NCBI RefSeq assembly: GCF_030272615.1
Contig: NC_081409.1
Span: 874,688,594 to 874,752,593 of the forward strand
Source of the DNA: Cryptomeria japonica
Lineage: Eukaryota > Streptophyta > Pinopsida > Cupressales > Cupressaceae
Direction of reading: 5' to 3'
Length of the DNA stretch: 64,000 bases
Positions within the stretch are counted from its first letter, which is position 1, and each line of letters begins with the position of its first letter. The translations under genes and the position numbers were made by a program. Below are positions 53,526-64,000 of the stretch, piece after piece. The notes under the pieces were generated by a model. That model searched no databases. It saw only the letters and a program-made list of their open reading frames with translations, and was not told the DNA's origin.

Positions 53526-55600
53526 ATGCGTCATTTAGTTCTAGAGCTGACCCAGACAAAGATTAGACATATAGATGCCTGTGGTTTACGTCATTTGTTG
53601 TATATGCTTGAGATTACGCATAATAGAGGATTGTTGATGGCATTAGCCGAGAGATGGCATAGTGAGCATAACACTTTCCACTTGCCTATGGGTGAGGTTA
53701 GTGTGACTTTTGAGGATGTCTACAGGATTCTGCACATCCCAGTGACTAGCGAGCTAGTGCAGTATGATTTTCAGGATCGGGTTGGGACAGAGGCTTGCAG
53801 AGTCATGTTTGCTGATGAGAGCATTGGTAGAGGAGAGATCTGATGGGTTGATATGGTGATGTATTATGAGGCTCTTCCCATTATTCTTGCTAGTCTGATT
53901 AGAGGATTTATATGTCCTAATAGGAGATCATGAGGTTTCTCCATTGGATGGGGGGAGGTTCTCCTGAGTATGATGCAACATCGTACTCAATATGCTTGGG
54001 GTGTTTGTATGTTGGCTCATTTATATCATGATCTTCATCAGGTAGTGTATGATGAGAGTGTGAGTTTGTCTACAGGATGCATTTTATTGCAGATCTGGTG
54101 TTGGGAGAACATTGCTATTACTCAGCCTATCCATCACAGAGTTCGTGGAGAGAGGCAACCATATGTGTATTTTTATGCAGGTATTCTTACTCAGCATAAG
54201 TTGTGTAAGATGGAGTATTTGCATTGGATAGCATTACTTGGAGACCATATGTTGATTGTGAGCCATGGATGGATGATGCACAGTCATTACCATTTATCAT
54301 GTAGAGTAGATATCTCATTGGTCAGACTCCTTATATTATTGAGCGATGGTTGATTGGTCGCATTTTGAGACAATTTGGTATCATTTGGCCTATGCCTACT
54401 GGTGTGATGATATATGCTCGACGGTATAGAGATAGGCAAAACTAGGGACCTTCTTTGTCATTTGAGATTGCTCATGCAGAGTTTGTTGCTACTCTGAGAG
54501 TGGCCTATGATATCAGATTGTATGTTCTTGATCCTGGGGTTACTGCAGATTATGCTCAATACATATTAGCTCATCCATTTCCTTGCATTACTAATCCAAC
54601 ATATCCTCCTCCCAGCTCAGGAGATGAGGATGATGATTCAAATGATCTAGTTGTTAGAAGATGAAGATGGAGATGAGAGCTCAGAGCTTCTTATGAGGTT
54701 GGGGGAGGTGGAGATGAGGGTGGGGATGGAGGTGGTGGTGGTAGGAGACCTGGATGGAGGGGAGGTTAACTGAGAGTTCATGGAGGACCGTTTGGAATAG
54801 TTGGCAGGATTGAGAGAGCACGTCTTATGGGTGGGAGAGATGTTGGACAGATTGGGAGGGAGCATGGTAGGATAGGTATGAGATCACCGAGAGGGTTGCC
54901 ATTGACAGGAGGCAAGGTGAGTGGACTAGATGGTGCTTGCAAGAGAGGTACTGATTTTGGTCAGATTTAGCCAGATCCTAGGGTTATTGCAGTGCATGGT
55001 GGAGATGATGAGGATCCTAAGGATCATGTTCCTTGATTAGATGATGAGTTTGGAGAGTTACTCGAATTGAGATTTCAGCATTTGGACAAGTAGGTGGTGA
55101 GGAGGGGATTGGGGTCCATGCACCACAACAAGATTTAGCAGAGCAGGATGCATTGGAGCATGATATGCCAGAGCAGGATGCACCAGAGCATGATCTGCTA
55201 GGGCAGGATACCATTGACAGTCTGAGAGCACAGATTGAGAAACTTTGAGTATAGGTACAAACTCTTATGATAGAGAGGGATAGAGCTGTTAGGAGACAAC
55301 AGGATACTCAGGGCCTTCTTGATCATATTCAGCAGGTTGGATCAGGTACTCTCTCGGCTGACACTATTAGAGAATTATTTCGAGCTAGGAAGGAGACTTC
55401 CTACTGGTGATGATGATATGAGGAGGGAATTCTAGAGAGCCAGAGAGCAGGTAGTTATCATACCACCATGTTGATGGATACTAGCAATGGTGGGGTCATG
55501 GGACCTCCTCACAGGAGTGGTGATCATGGGAGGTAGGCATCTGGAGGATCTTCTCACCCATAGCCACAAAGATGGAAAGAGTCAGGTGGTAGTGGTATAG
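53526..55600 (+). pseudogene. Plant mobile domain (PMD) gene carried antisense in element B
   Basis: From ATG 53526 the frame gives IDACGLRHLLYMLEI, then LLMALAERWHSEHNTFHLPM and GEVSVTFEDVYRILHIP, a clear PMD N-terminus. TGA codons at 53841 and about 53930 interrupt the same frame, which continues (YAWGVCMLAHLYHDLHQVV, then CWENIAI) to 54353. A frameshift near 54310 leads to PYIIERWLIGRILRQFGI and a region up to an Asp/Ser-rich tail near 54650. Beyond that, Gly/Arg-rich and Gln/Asp-rich remnants reach about 55600. PMD proteins (for example MAIN/MAIL1) act in plant nuclei, and PMD genes are also found in transposons. Here it lies opposite to the Tat coding strand between integrase and LTR. 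It is a pseudogene. The right boundary is approximate. Confidence 0.8.
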
Positions 55601-57414
55601 GATAGCCGTGACTTGATTTGTATTTGATGAGGCATTTGTATTGTTTATCGGATATCATTATATACTTGGACTTTTATTGTCTTATGATGATCGATATGCA
55701 GCCATGGACTCTATATGATGATGATGATTTATATGCATGTTATTCTATTTGATGGTGATGCTTTATATTCTTTAATTTTATGGATGCAATGATTATATGG
55801 ATGATGTTTCTTTATGCATGTTATTCTATGTGATGATGATATGGATGCAATGATTATGATCACTATCTTAAATGATGCAAATGCAATGATCTATATGGAA
55901 TGTTTTTGTATTTTATATATGTAATGTTTATAATGATTATGAATCTAAGTGCAAAGATGCAACTAAATGATCTTAAATGAAATGATAATGTAAACTATAA
56001 TGATGATATACTATATGATGAATGAAATGCACTTAATTGAATGCAAACTAATGCAATTTTTGAAATGCAACTAAATGAAATGGATAATGATTTAAAATAA
56101 TTCTGAAATGAATGCACCTATAATGATTAAATGCAAATTGATTTTGTTTGTCCAAGTATACTCAATCTTTATTTATGACCATTGATCTGTTAATGAAATG
56201 ATATGCTTACAATGCAACTGACAATGAATGCTTATAATATAGACAAAAAAATGAGCTAATGAAATGATCTAACTAAAAATTGTATTGCCATTCTTCATAT
56301 GCTATCATGTAACAGTGCTTTGATTTCATCATTGAGCTTTAAAATGTTGTAAGAAAATACAAGAAACTTGACATAATGATTCAAGATGACCTGAGTATTC
56401 CTTACATAGGTTTTGATATAGCAAGTTAATACAAGCAACTTGATATAAAGGATCAAGTTGACCTGAGTATTGCTTGTAGAACAGACAAGGATTATCTCCT
56501 TTCATGCATGACTTGAAACGTCCTCCTTGATCTTTTGTCGATCATATCCTAAGACAAGTTCATACCATAGTAAGAGATAAACCACAAACAATAATCAAAG
56601 AAAATAATCATGCCCCGTCATACCTTCTCTAGTCATGGACATCCTTGAGTTGCATAGAGTACATGATTAGCAATAAAATCAAGATATAAACAATGAATCT
56701 TGTATGTCATTCACATGTTCTTATGGTCATTAACTGATATAATCATCTTGATGAATGATCTTTGTAAATCCTTCATTACTTGCTGATCAATTCTTCATTT
56801 TCCTAAGTTTCACAATTCAATTATTGATAAAATGCCTTGATTGTCATTGCTTTGTTGCTCGTTATCTATTTCAAAACCCTAGGTGTTTTTGGTTTTTCTA
56901 AGTTTTCTAAATGTTTTGGATTTTTCAAAGATTTAAAAGATAACCTTAGCAAAAGGAATTAGGATTTTGCCCCCAACAGAAACATAAATTTATTATGGAT
57001 GTATGAATTGATCAAGATCCAAACCATGGAGGGATACAAATGCAAATTGATTTATTCTGAAAAGGTCCAAGACAATGACTACGATAAGTATGTTAAAGAT
57101 TGATAACTGTTGGTAAGCTGCATATTTCTTGCTAAATGGTTTAGAGCAGTGGATGTGAAAGATGAAATGAATAAGCTAAAATATATGGAAGTGATAGATG
57201 CGATAGGATGGAGTAGATAGGTGTGCAAAGCGATCTCATAGATGGAGGAACCTACTTCTTAGATAGCGCCTGTTTACCAGGTTTTCACCATCTAAATTTA
57301 TTGCATTTTTTTGGATTTATATGTTTTTTATTGATTTTTTCAGGACTTTATATGCTTTTTATTGATTTTTTCAGGACTTTATATGCTTTTATTGATTTTT
57401 TCAAGACTTATATC
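55601..57414. other. Non-coding interior of element B between PMD and integrase
   Basis: AT-rich with degenerate ATGATGATG/ATGCAATGATT-type repeats (about 55680-56150). A roughly 90-bp direct repeat near 56350-56470 shows AAGAAACTTGACATAATGATTC against AAGCAACTTGATATAAAGGATC. No gene seen. Confidence 0.6.
57300..57410. repeat. About 35-bp tandem repeat next to the integrase end
   Basis: Three copies of TTTATTGATTTTTTCAGGAC followed by TTTATATGC, slightly shortened in the third copy. It lies directly beyond the integrase stop of element B. Confidence 0.8.
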
Positions 57415-58647
57415 TCAAGTATAGAATTTATTGAGATGGATAGAATTGATTGGCTCATCAAACCAATCACCTTCAGGGGCAGATAACTTGTATGCTCTTG
57501 ATCCATATGTTGCTACTATGACAAAAGGTCCTAGCCAGTTCGGTTCAAATTTTCCCTTCTTTTCCCAGTCTTGCTGATTTCTTGGATTTTCCCTTAGAAC
57601 TATATCTCCAATCTGGAAAATATGTCGCTTGACTATGTGGTTATAGTTTCTTGCCATTCTTTGTTGGTATACTTTCAAATGTTCTGTTGCATTTTGGTGA
57701 CGTTCCTGAATCCGTTCTAGTTCTTGGAGTCGAGAGACTCGTTGTTCTTCTTCTAGTATAAGACCGTGCAAGGATACTCATAGAGAAGGTATCTCTACTT
57801 CTATAGGTAATATAGCTTCTAATCGATAGACCAAACAATATGGAGTTACCCCTGTGTGAGTGCGGACACTAGTTCGGTGTGCCCAAAGAGCAGGATTTAG
57901 CTAAATGTGCCAATCTTTTCCAACTTCATTGACTATTTTCTTCAATATTTTCAAGATAGTTTTGTTTGATGCCTCAACTTGACCATTACCTTGTGGTTAA
58001 TATGGAGTAGAGAACCTATGTTGGATATGAAACTGTTCACATAGCTCTTTCACATCTTGATTTTTGAATGGTCTTCCATTATCAGTGATAATGGTCATAG
58101 GAACTCCATAGCGACAGATTATGTAATTCAAAATGAATGATGATATTTGTTTTCCTATCACTATTGTTAGAGGCACTTCTTCAATCCACTTAGTGAAATA
58201 TTTAGTAGCAATCAGAATGAACTTATGTCCACTAGAAGATGAGGGATTTATCTTTCCTACCAAATCAAGGCCCCACTGTGAAAATGGCCATGATCCTGTC
58301 ATAGGATATAACTCTTGTGCTGGTGCATGAATGATATTTCCATGGATCTGACATTGTTTGCATTTTCTAGCATATGTAAATGAATCTCTTTCTATAGTAG
58401 GCCAAAAGTAACCCATACGAATAAGTTTCTTAGCCGATGTTAAACCACTTGAGTGTGTACCACAAATACTTGCATGAATGTCATTAAGAACTTTCTCAGA
58501 TTCATCTTTTTCAAGACATCTCAACAAAGTACCATCTAGACCATGCCTATATAGGATATTAGAAATTAGAGTATAGCGAGAGGACTGACAGATAAAGTTT
58601 CTTCTCTGACTATGAGATAATTCAAGAGGAAGGATATGATCTTTCAA
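57415..58647 (-). pseudogene. Integrase of Tat element B, decayed
   Basis: The 58647-57997 frame has SICGTHSSGLTSAKKLI, RKCKQCQIHG, WGLDLVGKINPSSSSGHKF (first Asp) and TIITDNGRPFKN (second Asp). It is interrupted by TAA in STPY at 57997. A middle part is lost between frames. The 57771-57415 frame carries EEEQRVSRLQELERIQERHQ and the C-terminal FEPNWLGPFVIV, matching the element F fragment at 3-155. The catalytic Glu region lies in the broken stretch around 57840-57990. It is inactive. Confidence 0.85.
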
Positions 58648-58686
58648 ATATTGGTAGGTTTGACTAGTTCCTGATATATGACAAAT

Positions 58687-59170
58687 TCAATAGGTATGCT
58701 GGGATTGGATGGTAGGGGTTAAGATATCTTCCACGATAAATTCGTAATGTTGTTGATTCTCCTTATTTTGCAAGAGAGATGTTATTGTAGCCATTGCATC
58801 TACTACTTTATTCTCATTTCTGGGAATCTGGGTAAATGTGATTTCTTTAAAGTGTTCTTTAAATTCCTCCACCAGCTATTTGTATGGCATAAGCTTATCA
58901 TCCTTTATTTGATATTCATCATTTACTTGATTAATGATAACTTATGAATTACCATAGACATGGAGTTCTTTGACGTTCCACTCCATAGCCATTTTAAGCC
59001 CTATAGCTAATGCTTCATACTCTGCAGTGTTATTGGTGCATCGAAATCACAGTCTATACGACTTCGGAATTATGTGTCCTTGAGGTGTGATGAAAAATAT
59101 TCTTGCGCCTGATCCATATTGGGTATAAGAACCATCAAAGTACAATTCCCAAAAGTTTGTACTTATTGTC
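58687..59170 (-). pseudogene. Archaeal-type RNase H of element B, between gRH and integrase
   Basis: Begins WELYFDGSYTQYGSGARIFF (first Asp) in the gRH frame. After TGA at about 59044 it continues FRCTNNTAEYEALAIGL (Glu). The third site reads VYGNS followed by a stop, where Asp-Ser-Gln is usual, so a catalytic Asp is replaced by Asn. The end ENKVVDAMATITSLLQ keeps the last Asp. Position after gRH is the common Tat order and differs from element C. Confidence 0.85.
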
Positions 59171-60816
59171 AAGATATCTGCATCAGGAAATTCGATGTGC
59201 AAAGGCATGTCATTTTGTAAAGGTGCATCAACCAATTGAACAACAATGACTTGTCCCTTGATAGCTTTCCGGTCAACATATTCTATGTCAAATTCACTCA
59301 GCATTATAACCCATTTTTCTAGCCTCCCTATCAATGTTGACTTGCTCAACAGATATTTGAGAGGATCTATCTTTGCTATTAGTTTTACAGAATGAATCAA
59401 CATATAATGTCGCAGCTTCTGAGTTGCAAATACAACTACTAGACATATCTTTTCAATTGAGGAATAATTTAATTCGTAGCAAACAAGCGTTCTACTGATA
59501 TAGTAAATTGCTCTTTCTTTTCCTTCATCATCATGTTGAGCTAGGAAAGCACCTAATGATACACTTGTTGCGGAGATATAGAGTAACAATGGTTTCCCTT
59601 TGGTTGGTGATATCAATACCAGAGGACTCATAAGATATTCTTTTATTTGCAAGAAAGCTTCATCAAATTTTAAATCCCATTTGAATGGAACATTTTTATG
59701 TAGAAGATGGGTAAATAGAAGACATCTATCAGCCAACTAAGAAACAAATCTCCTGATTGATTGCAACCTTCCTTGTAAAAATCTCAATTGACTTATGTTC
59801 TTGGGTGACTCCATCTCTATGATAGCTTTGACTTTTTCAAGATCTACTTCAATGCCACAAGCTGATATAATGTACCCAAGGAACTTTCCAGAGGTTACCC
59901 CAAATGCACATTTTTTTGGATTTAATCTCAATTGATATCTTTCCAGCCTGTCAAAAATCTTGCTTAAAATGTTCAAATGTTCTTTTCTTGTGTGAGATTT
60001 TGCAAGTATGTCATCAACATAATCTTCCATAAATGTGTGCATCATATCATAGAAAATTGTCATCATAGCCCTTTGATAAGTTGCTCCTGCATTCTTGAGC
60101 CCAAATGGCATAACATTCCAGCAATATGTTCCCCATGCATAGGTGAAAGTTGTTTTCTCTTGAACTTTAGGTGCTATTCTTATTTGATTATATCCTAAGA
60201 AGCCATCCATTAATGAAAACATCTTGTGTCCTGCTGATAAGTCAACTATAATATCAATGTTTGGTAGCGGGAAATCATCTTTTGGACATGCTTTATTTAG
60301 GTCTCTGAAATCTGTACAAACTCTTATGCTCTTATCTGGCTTTGATACTAGGACAATACTTGAAACCCATTCTGGATAAGCAACTGGTCTTATGAAACCC
60401 ACTTCTAATAGTTTCTTCAGCTTGGTCTTTACAAGAAGAGAAATGTGTGGATGCATCTTTCTTAGCTTTTGCTTAATAGGTTTTGCTTTTAAATCCACAT
60501 TAAGATGATGCATGATAAGATCAAGATTAAGTCCTGGCATATTGGTATAAGACCAAGCAAACTTTATTTGTCTTTTCTTAAAGAATTCCATGTATTCTTT
60601 CCTCTCTTTTTCTGATAATGAGGCAGCAAAATGAAGTATTTTAGGATCCTTTGATGTATCAATGTTTACTACTTTTGTTGGTTCTGTCAGGATAGTAGAC
60701 CTCTCTTGAAAATATGCAGGAAGAATGTCAAACTTTCCATCCTCTGGCACCTCAAGGAGGTTTTCACCATCAAATATGTCCTTTGTTTTGTCTTTTGATT
60801 GATCTAATGTTTCCAT
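59047..60816 (-). pseudogene. Reverse transcriptase and degenerate gRH of element B
   Basis: RT (60816-59737) has WVSSIVLVSKPDKSIRVCTD, FSLMDGFLGYNQIRIAP (first Asp) and FMEDYVDDILAKS (YVDD). FGLKNAGATYQRAM and LNPKKCAFGVTSGKFLGYII are also present. It reads to FVS then a stop at 59737. The same frame continues into gRH: LLLYISATSVSLGAFLAQHD lacks the usual Asp, and SSIEKICLVVVFATQKLRHY lacks the Glu. IDPLKYLL keeps an Asp. gRH is therefore degenerate as in element C, apart from the stop that is a sign of decay. Confidence 0.87.
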
Positions 60817-60855
60817 AAAATGGTTTTCAACAATAGGTCTCTTTCCTTGTTTTAT

Positions 60856-61838
60856 TTAGCTTTTGCGACTAGAAAGTTTGGCATTCTCCTGACTATGAGA
60901 AACATCACTTGATTCTGCAATGGAAGATATCTTAGTTGGGATAGGTTCAACAACGTTAAGGTACACAGCTAAGTCATGATCATTGGAAAAGACATTCAGT
61001 TCAGGGTTGTCTAAATTATTCCAATCAATTAATTTAGGATGAAGAAGGGGTAAATCGTAATCGATGTCATCATTAGGTGTTTCAACGTTCATGACATAAT
61101 GATCATAGCTTGGCTTAGAATAGGTACCGTCATAGATTAAATGTTTTTGAGAATTGTCTTTCCCAAGCATCTCTGAATTAGTCTTAACAAAATTAATATT
61201 AGCATTGTGTAGTTCACACTCAAGTGGTCCTTGAACTAAAATTTGTCCCTTAAATGAATGGATTATGTCCACATGCACATCTTTAACACTGCAAATTCAT
61301 TCTTGATTGACCTCATTTGCATTTAGAAGTTGACATATTTGTGCACATGATAAAGAGGATTCTTTTGCGAGATTTTGTCTTCTTTCAAATTCAACTTCTC
61401 TGGGACTAATAGTCAATCCAACTTGACTATCTGTTAATTCTTCTAGGGTTCTGTCACATCTGATCTTTGTTTGCGCTTCTTGTGGCATTGCTTCTTTGTC
61501 TTTGTCATTCCCTTTTCTTTTTGCATATGCCTCTTTTCTCTGAATTCTGAGTTTCTCTTGTCTTCTTTCTAACTTTATCTTTTGTTCTGCAATAGAATAG
61601 TCTTCTTTCATGATAGCTTCTTGATCTTCGTTGTTTTCCTTACTTGGTGTAGTAGATAAGACATCTGGACCCATTTTTTGGAATCTGTCTCTGAATCTTG
61701 ATCTAAGATTACTCCACTATACCATACTGGAATGTCGTATGGTGCAAAAAGTTCTTTGATTTCTGACATCTCTATTTTTACTACTTCTGGAATATCTTGT
61801 TCAGATTTTGCCTTTGTATTTTCAAAACTTGTTGACAA
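60856..61838 (-). pseudogene. Linker region of the element B polyprotein between G-patch and RT
   Basis: Three overlapping frames (61838-61608, 61674-61297, 61278-60856) carry acidic and Lys/Arg/Glu-rich low-complexity sequence, for example LERRQEKLRIQRKEAYAKRK and LAVYLNVVEPIPTKI. No catalytic motif is recognised. Frameshifts separate the pieces. In related elements this stretch is a linker upstream of RT. Confidence 0.6.
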
Positions 61839-62293
61839 GATTTTTCTTCACCTTTGATGATAATCTCCTCTTCTTTCTTCTCATGTTCTTCTTGCTCTTT
61901 TTGTTTATTGGTTACTGTTTCGGTCGCTTGATGTAGCTTTTCTTGGCAATTTTCTTCTCTAGAAACTGGTTTCTTTCTCCACTTTTGTTGTTGATGATTA
62001 TGTTGCTTTTGATTAGACTTTAGATATCCCGGCTCAAATTTATCTTTTGTGGATTGTGAGTGTGGACAAATAGGTTCTAAAATACCTTTATTTTTCTTAC
62101 CAATTGGTCCTTTCCCTTCATATCCCATCTTTTGCATGATTTCATATCCTTTGCCATATTGTTTTATGGGAATATTGACTTCTGCTGCTATTGCTATAGT
62201 TTTGTCTTCATCATTGTACAACCAACCAAGAATGTCTTTGTCTTCATTTTCTTCTTCAAGAGTTCTAGCACTAGCAAATGTTCCTTTAAACAT
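61781..62293 (-). pseudogene. G-patch domain of the element B polyprotein
   Basis: 170 codons from 62293. Residues about 46-76 read GKGYEIMQKMGYEGKGPIGK then KNKGILEP, fitting the G-patch consensus (aliphatic-x-MG(Y/W)xxGxGLGxxxxGIxxP). A Gln/Lys/Glu-rich tail follows. It lies just downstream of the protease, with a stop or frame change near 62300. G-patch domains bind nucleic acid or stimulate DEAH helicases, and one follows the protease in betaretroviruses. The role here is unknown. Confidence 0.8.
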
Positions 62294-62308
62294 GTATTTT
62301 GATTTTTT

Positions 62309-62986
62309 TTATGGCTTTGATTGAATATTTGTAGGCTTACCATATGACTTAGGGGAAAGTGGAAAATTATGCAAAGAGTATTTTCCCATTCCTTCATCAT
62401 TTAACTTGAGTTTTTCTTCAAAAGTTTTCCATAACTTTGCTTGAATTTCTTTGGTAGGATATACTGATTCTCTGTTATGTGGAACTCTTGTATCTTGTGT
62501 TGGATTCAAATTATTGCAATATTGACTAGAATCTGCAATTATAGTGATTTCTTTTCCTTCATGAGGAAATTTCACACATTGATGATATGTAGAAGGAACT
62601 GCTTGCATCTTGTGAATCCATGGTCTTCCTAGAATAATGTTGTAAGAGAGGTTCAAATCTAAAACTTGACACAATGTATCCCTTTCCACAAGTCCTATCC
62701 TTATTGGTAGCACAACAGTTCCTTTAGAAGAACATTCTACTTCATCATAAGCCTTGATGGTTATTTTCTTTTTTGGGTCTACTACATTCTCTGAATATCC
62801 CAAAGCTTTTATCAAACTTAATGCACAAATCTTTAAGCCAACTCCTCCATCTATGAGCACACATTTGACACAAGTTTTATTAATGGAGACTTCAACATGT
62901 AAGGGAGAATTGTGCGGATGTTGTAAGGATGCATCATCATTTTCAAAAAATGATAAGCAATGAGGAGCTATAAGGTGTCCTACCAT
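62309..62986 (-). pseudogene. Aspartic protease of element B
   Basis: CVKCVLIDGGVGLKICALSL gives the active site Asp-Gly-Gly. YNIILGRPWIHKMQAVPSTY is the conserved C-terminal block, almost the same as in element A. The frame is open from 62986 to 62309. It would mature Gag and Pol. The domain looks complete, but flanking frames are broken. Confidence 0.85.
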
Positions 62987-64000
62987 GTTTTGGAACTAAT
63001 CTACATCTAAATCTTTTGAAACCCATTGTTTCCACTAAGGCTTTCTCCAAAATTTCCTTATGCATAGGTGAAACCTTAAGAAGTTCTACAATTGATATTT
63101 GAGCGGGTATTCTTTGTAATTGCTCTACTAAATTGTATTGTTGTGATGTGGATATTTAATCTTTTACTATACCTAGAAAGGTAACCTTTGCTCTGCTTCT
63201 TGTGATAACATTGATTGGTTGTAAAGATGGATTTTCGTTAACAATGATCACATTTACTACATCATTGTATGTATAAGTGTAATTCACTTTGGCTTTTCCT
63301 TTGTCATCTTTTAATTGGGACGATTCACCTTTGTCATAATTTGGAAGTGGAGTTTTGAAAGCCAAGTGTGATTTGTTTGTCTTATGGCTATCCACTGTGA
63401 TGGTTCCATTATTGATTAAATCTTGGATAAGGTGTTTCAATCTCTGACAATCATTTGTTAGGTGTCCTTTATTTCAATGATAATTGCAAAAATGATTGTC
63501 ATTCCACCAATTGGGCTTGACTGGTGGTTCATAACTTCTTGCTTCTGGTAAAACAATCAATTTGTTGGCAAGCAAAGTTTTTAGGGTTGATTCCAAGGAT
63601 TCTCCAATGTTTGTGAATTTCCTCCGAGGATTGGAGAAAAAGGACTTGGCTTTATTATTTTCTGGATTTTTATTGCTTGGGATTTGACTTGATAGATTAA
63701 AAATTGGTTGTTGTTGTTGTTGTTTTGTAGTACTATTATCATCATTCCCTTCATTGCTAACATTCCTATTCTTTGACCAAAACTTGGGTTTATCATCATT
63801 GTTGTTGTTGTTGTTGTATGAATTCTTGTAAAGTTTTAGTTCTCCTTTCTTTACCATTGCATTCTCTATTTTCACACCATTCTCAATCATTTTGGCAAAA
63901 GAGGGAGGACATTGCATCCTTAGTCGATAACTCATTTCAATGATAAGATTATCAATGAATATGTCCATTTTTTCTTTATCAGGTACATCTCGGGGATACC
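62987..64000 (-). pseudogene. Gag C-terminal part of element B (runs off the window)
   Basis: The 63968-63474 frame has MDIFIDNLIIEMSYRLRMQC, then PPSFAKMIENGVKIENAMVK, typical of Tat gag. An Asn repeat (NNNNNND) and a zinc knuckle follow: CNYH, a TGA at 63471, then NKGHLTNDCQRLKHLI, a C-x2-H-x4-H-x4-C variant. The 63440-63156 frame continues with VNVIIVNENPSLQPINVITR. About 170 bases of pre-protease sequence with frame changes lead to the protease. The N-terminus is beyond 64000. Confidence 0.8.

Larger units (their letters stand above)
51078..64000 (-). mobile_element. Tat-lineage element B with antisense PMD gene (5' side beyond window)
   Basis: The 3' LTR (51078-52242) is inserted in E2 RT. 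Moving upstream in the element (rightward) come a PPT, a plus-strand plant mobile domain pseudogene, integrase, aRH, gRH, RT, a linker, a G-patch, protease and gag, running off the window at 64000. This is the usual Tat order with aRH between gRH and integrase. Multiple frameshifts and catalytic substitutions show decay. The left flank ATAGT would be the target duplication, but its partner is outside the window. Confidence 0.87.

Overview
This is a stretch of nuclear DNA from a large-genome land plant. It is made almost entirely of nested LTR retrotransposons. The Tat-type Ty3/gypsy elements, the tRNA-Met-primed Ty1/copia elements with a purine-rich tract before the LTR, the deep nesting and the absence of any host gene suggest a gymnosperm such as a conifer. 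That placement is an inference from style, not from a diagnostic gene. I see no rRNA, tRNA, CRISPR or bacterial features.

Layout. (1) 1-12430: the 3' part of a forward Tat element ('F'): integrase tail at 3-155, a non-coding tail with a 51-bp minisatellite, a polypurine tract (PPT) and an LTR from 11166. A complete non-autonomous LTR element ('A', 1144-9745, reverse) sits inside it. A has two 1704-bp LTRs, a PBS, a PPT, and one long ORF with a protease and a G-patch-like segment but no RT or integrase. (2) 12431-13742: 3' end and LTR of a forward copia element ('G'). (3) 13799-47812: a forward copia element ('E1'), split in its gag gene by a reverse copia element ('C1', 15637-47328, target duplication AGCTT/AGATT). 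C1 carries three further insertions: a solo LTR in its RT region (18291-20533), a 17.7-kb reverse Tat element ('C', 23086-40813, target duplication CACTG) in its gag, and a solo LTR (44174-47003, duplication CATAC) in its upstream LTR. That solo LTR holds a 1.5-kb non-coding insertion (44994-46521). (4) 47813-51077: a second forward copia element ('E2') with a truncated LTR, cut in its RT by (5) a reverse Tat element ('B', 51078 to beyond 64000). B carries a plant mobile domain gene in antisense orientation between its integrase and its 3' LTR.

Element C is the most unusual object. Reading its coding strand, the domain order is gag, protease, archaeal-type RNase H (aRH), RT, degenerate retroviral-type RNase H (gRH), integrase. 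The aRH therefore lies upstream of RT, whereas in element B it lies between gRH and integrase. In C the aRH keeps all four acidic residues while the gRH has lost its own. The only nonsense codons in this 6.7-kb frame lie in the two inter-domain linkers. Downstream of the integrase, in the same orientation, C carries two long unrecognised ORFs (X and Y, about 1,090 residues together). They lie behind an array of conserved inverted-repeat modules that also occurs once in the upstream LTR.

Most other coding regions are decayed, with in-frame TAG/TGA codons and frameshifts. Boundaries marked approximate were judged by eye.
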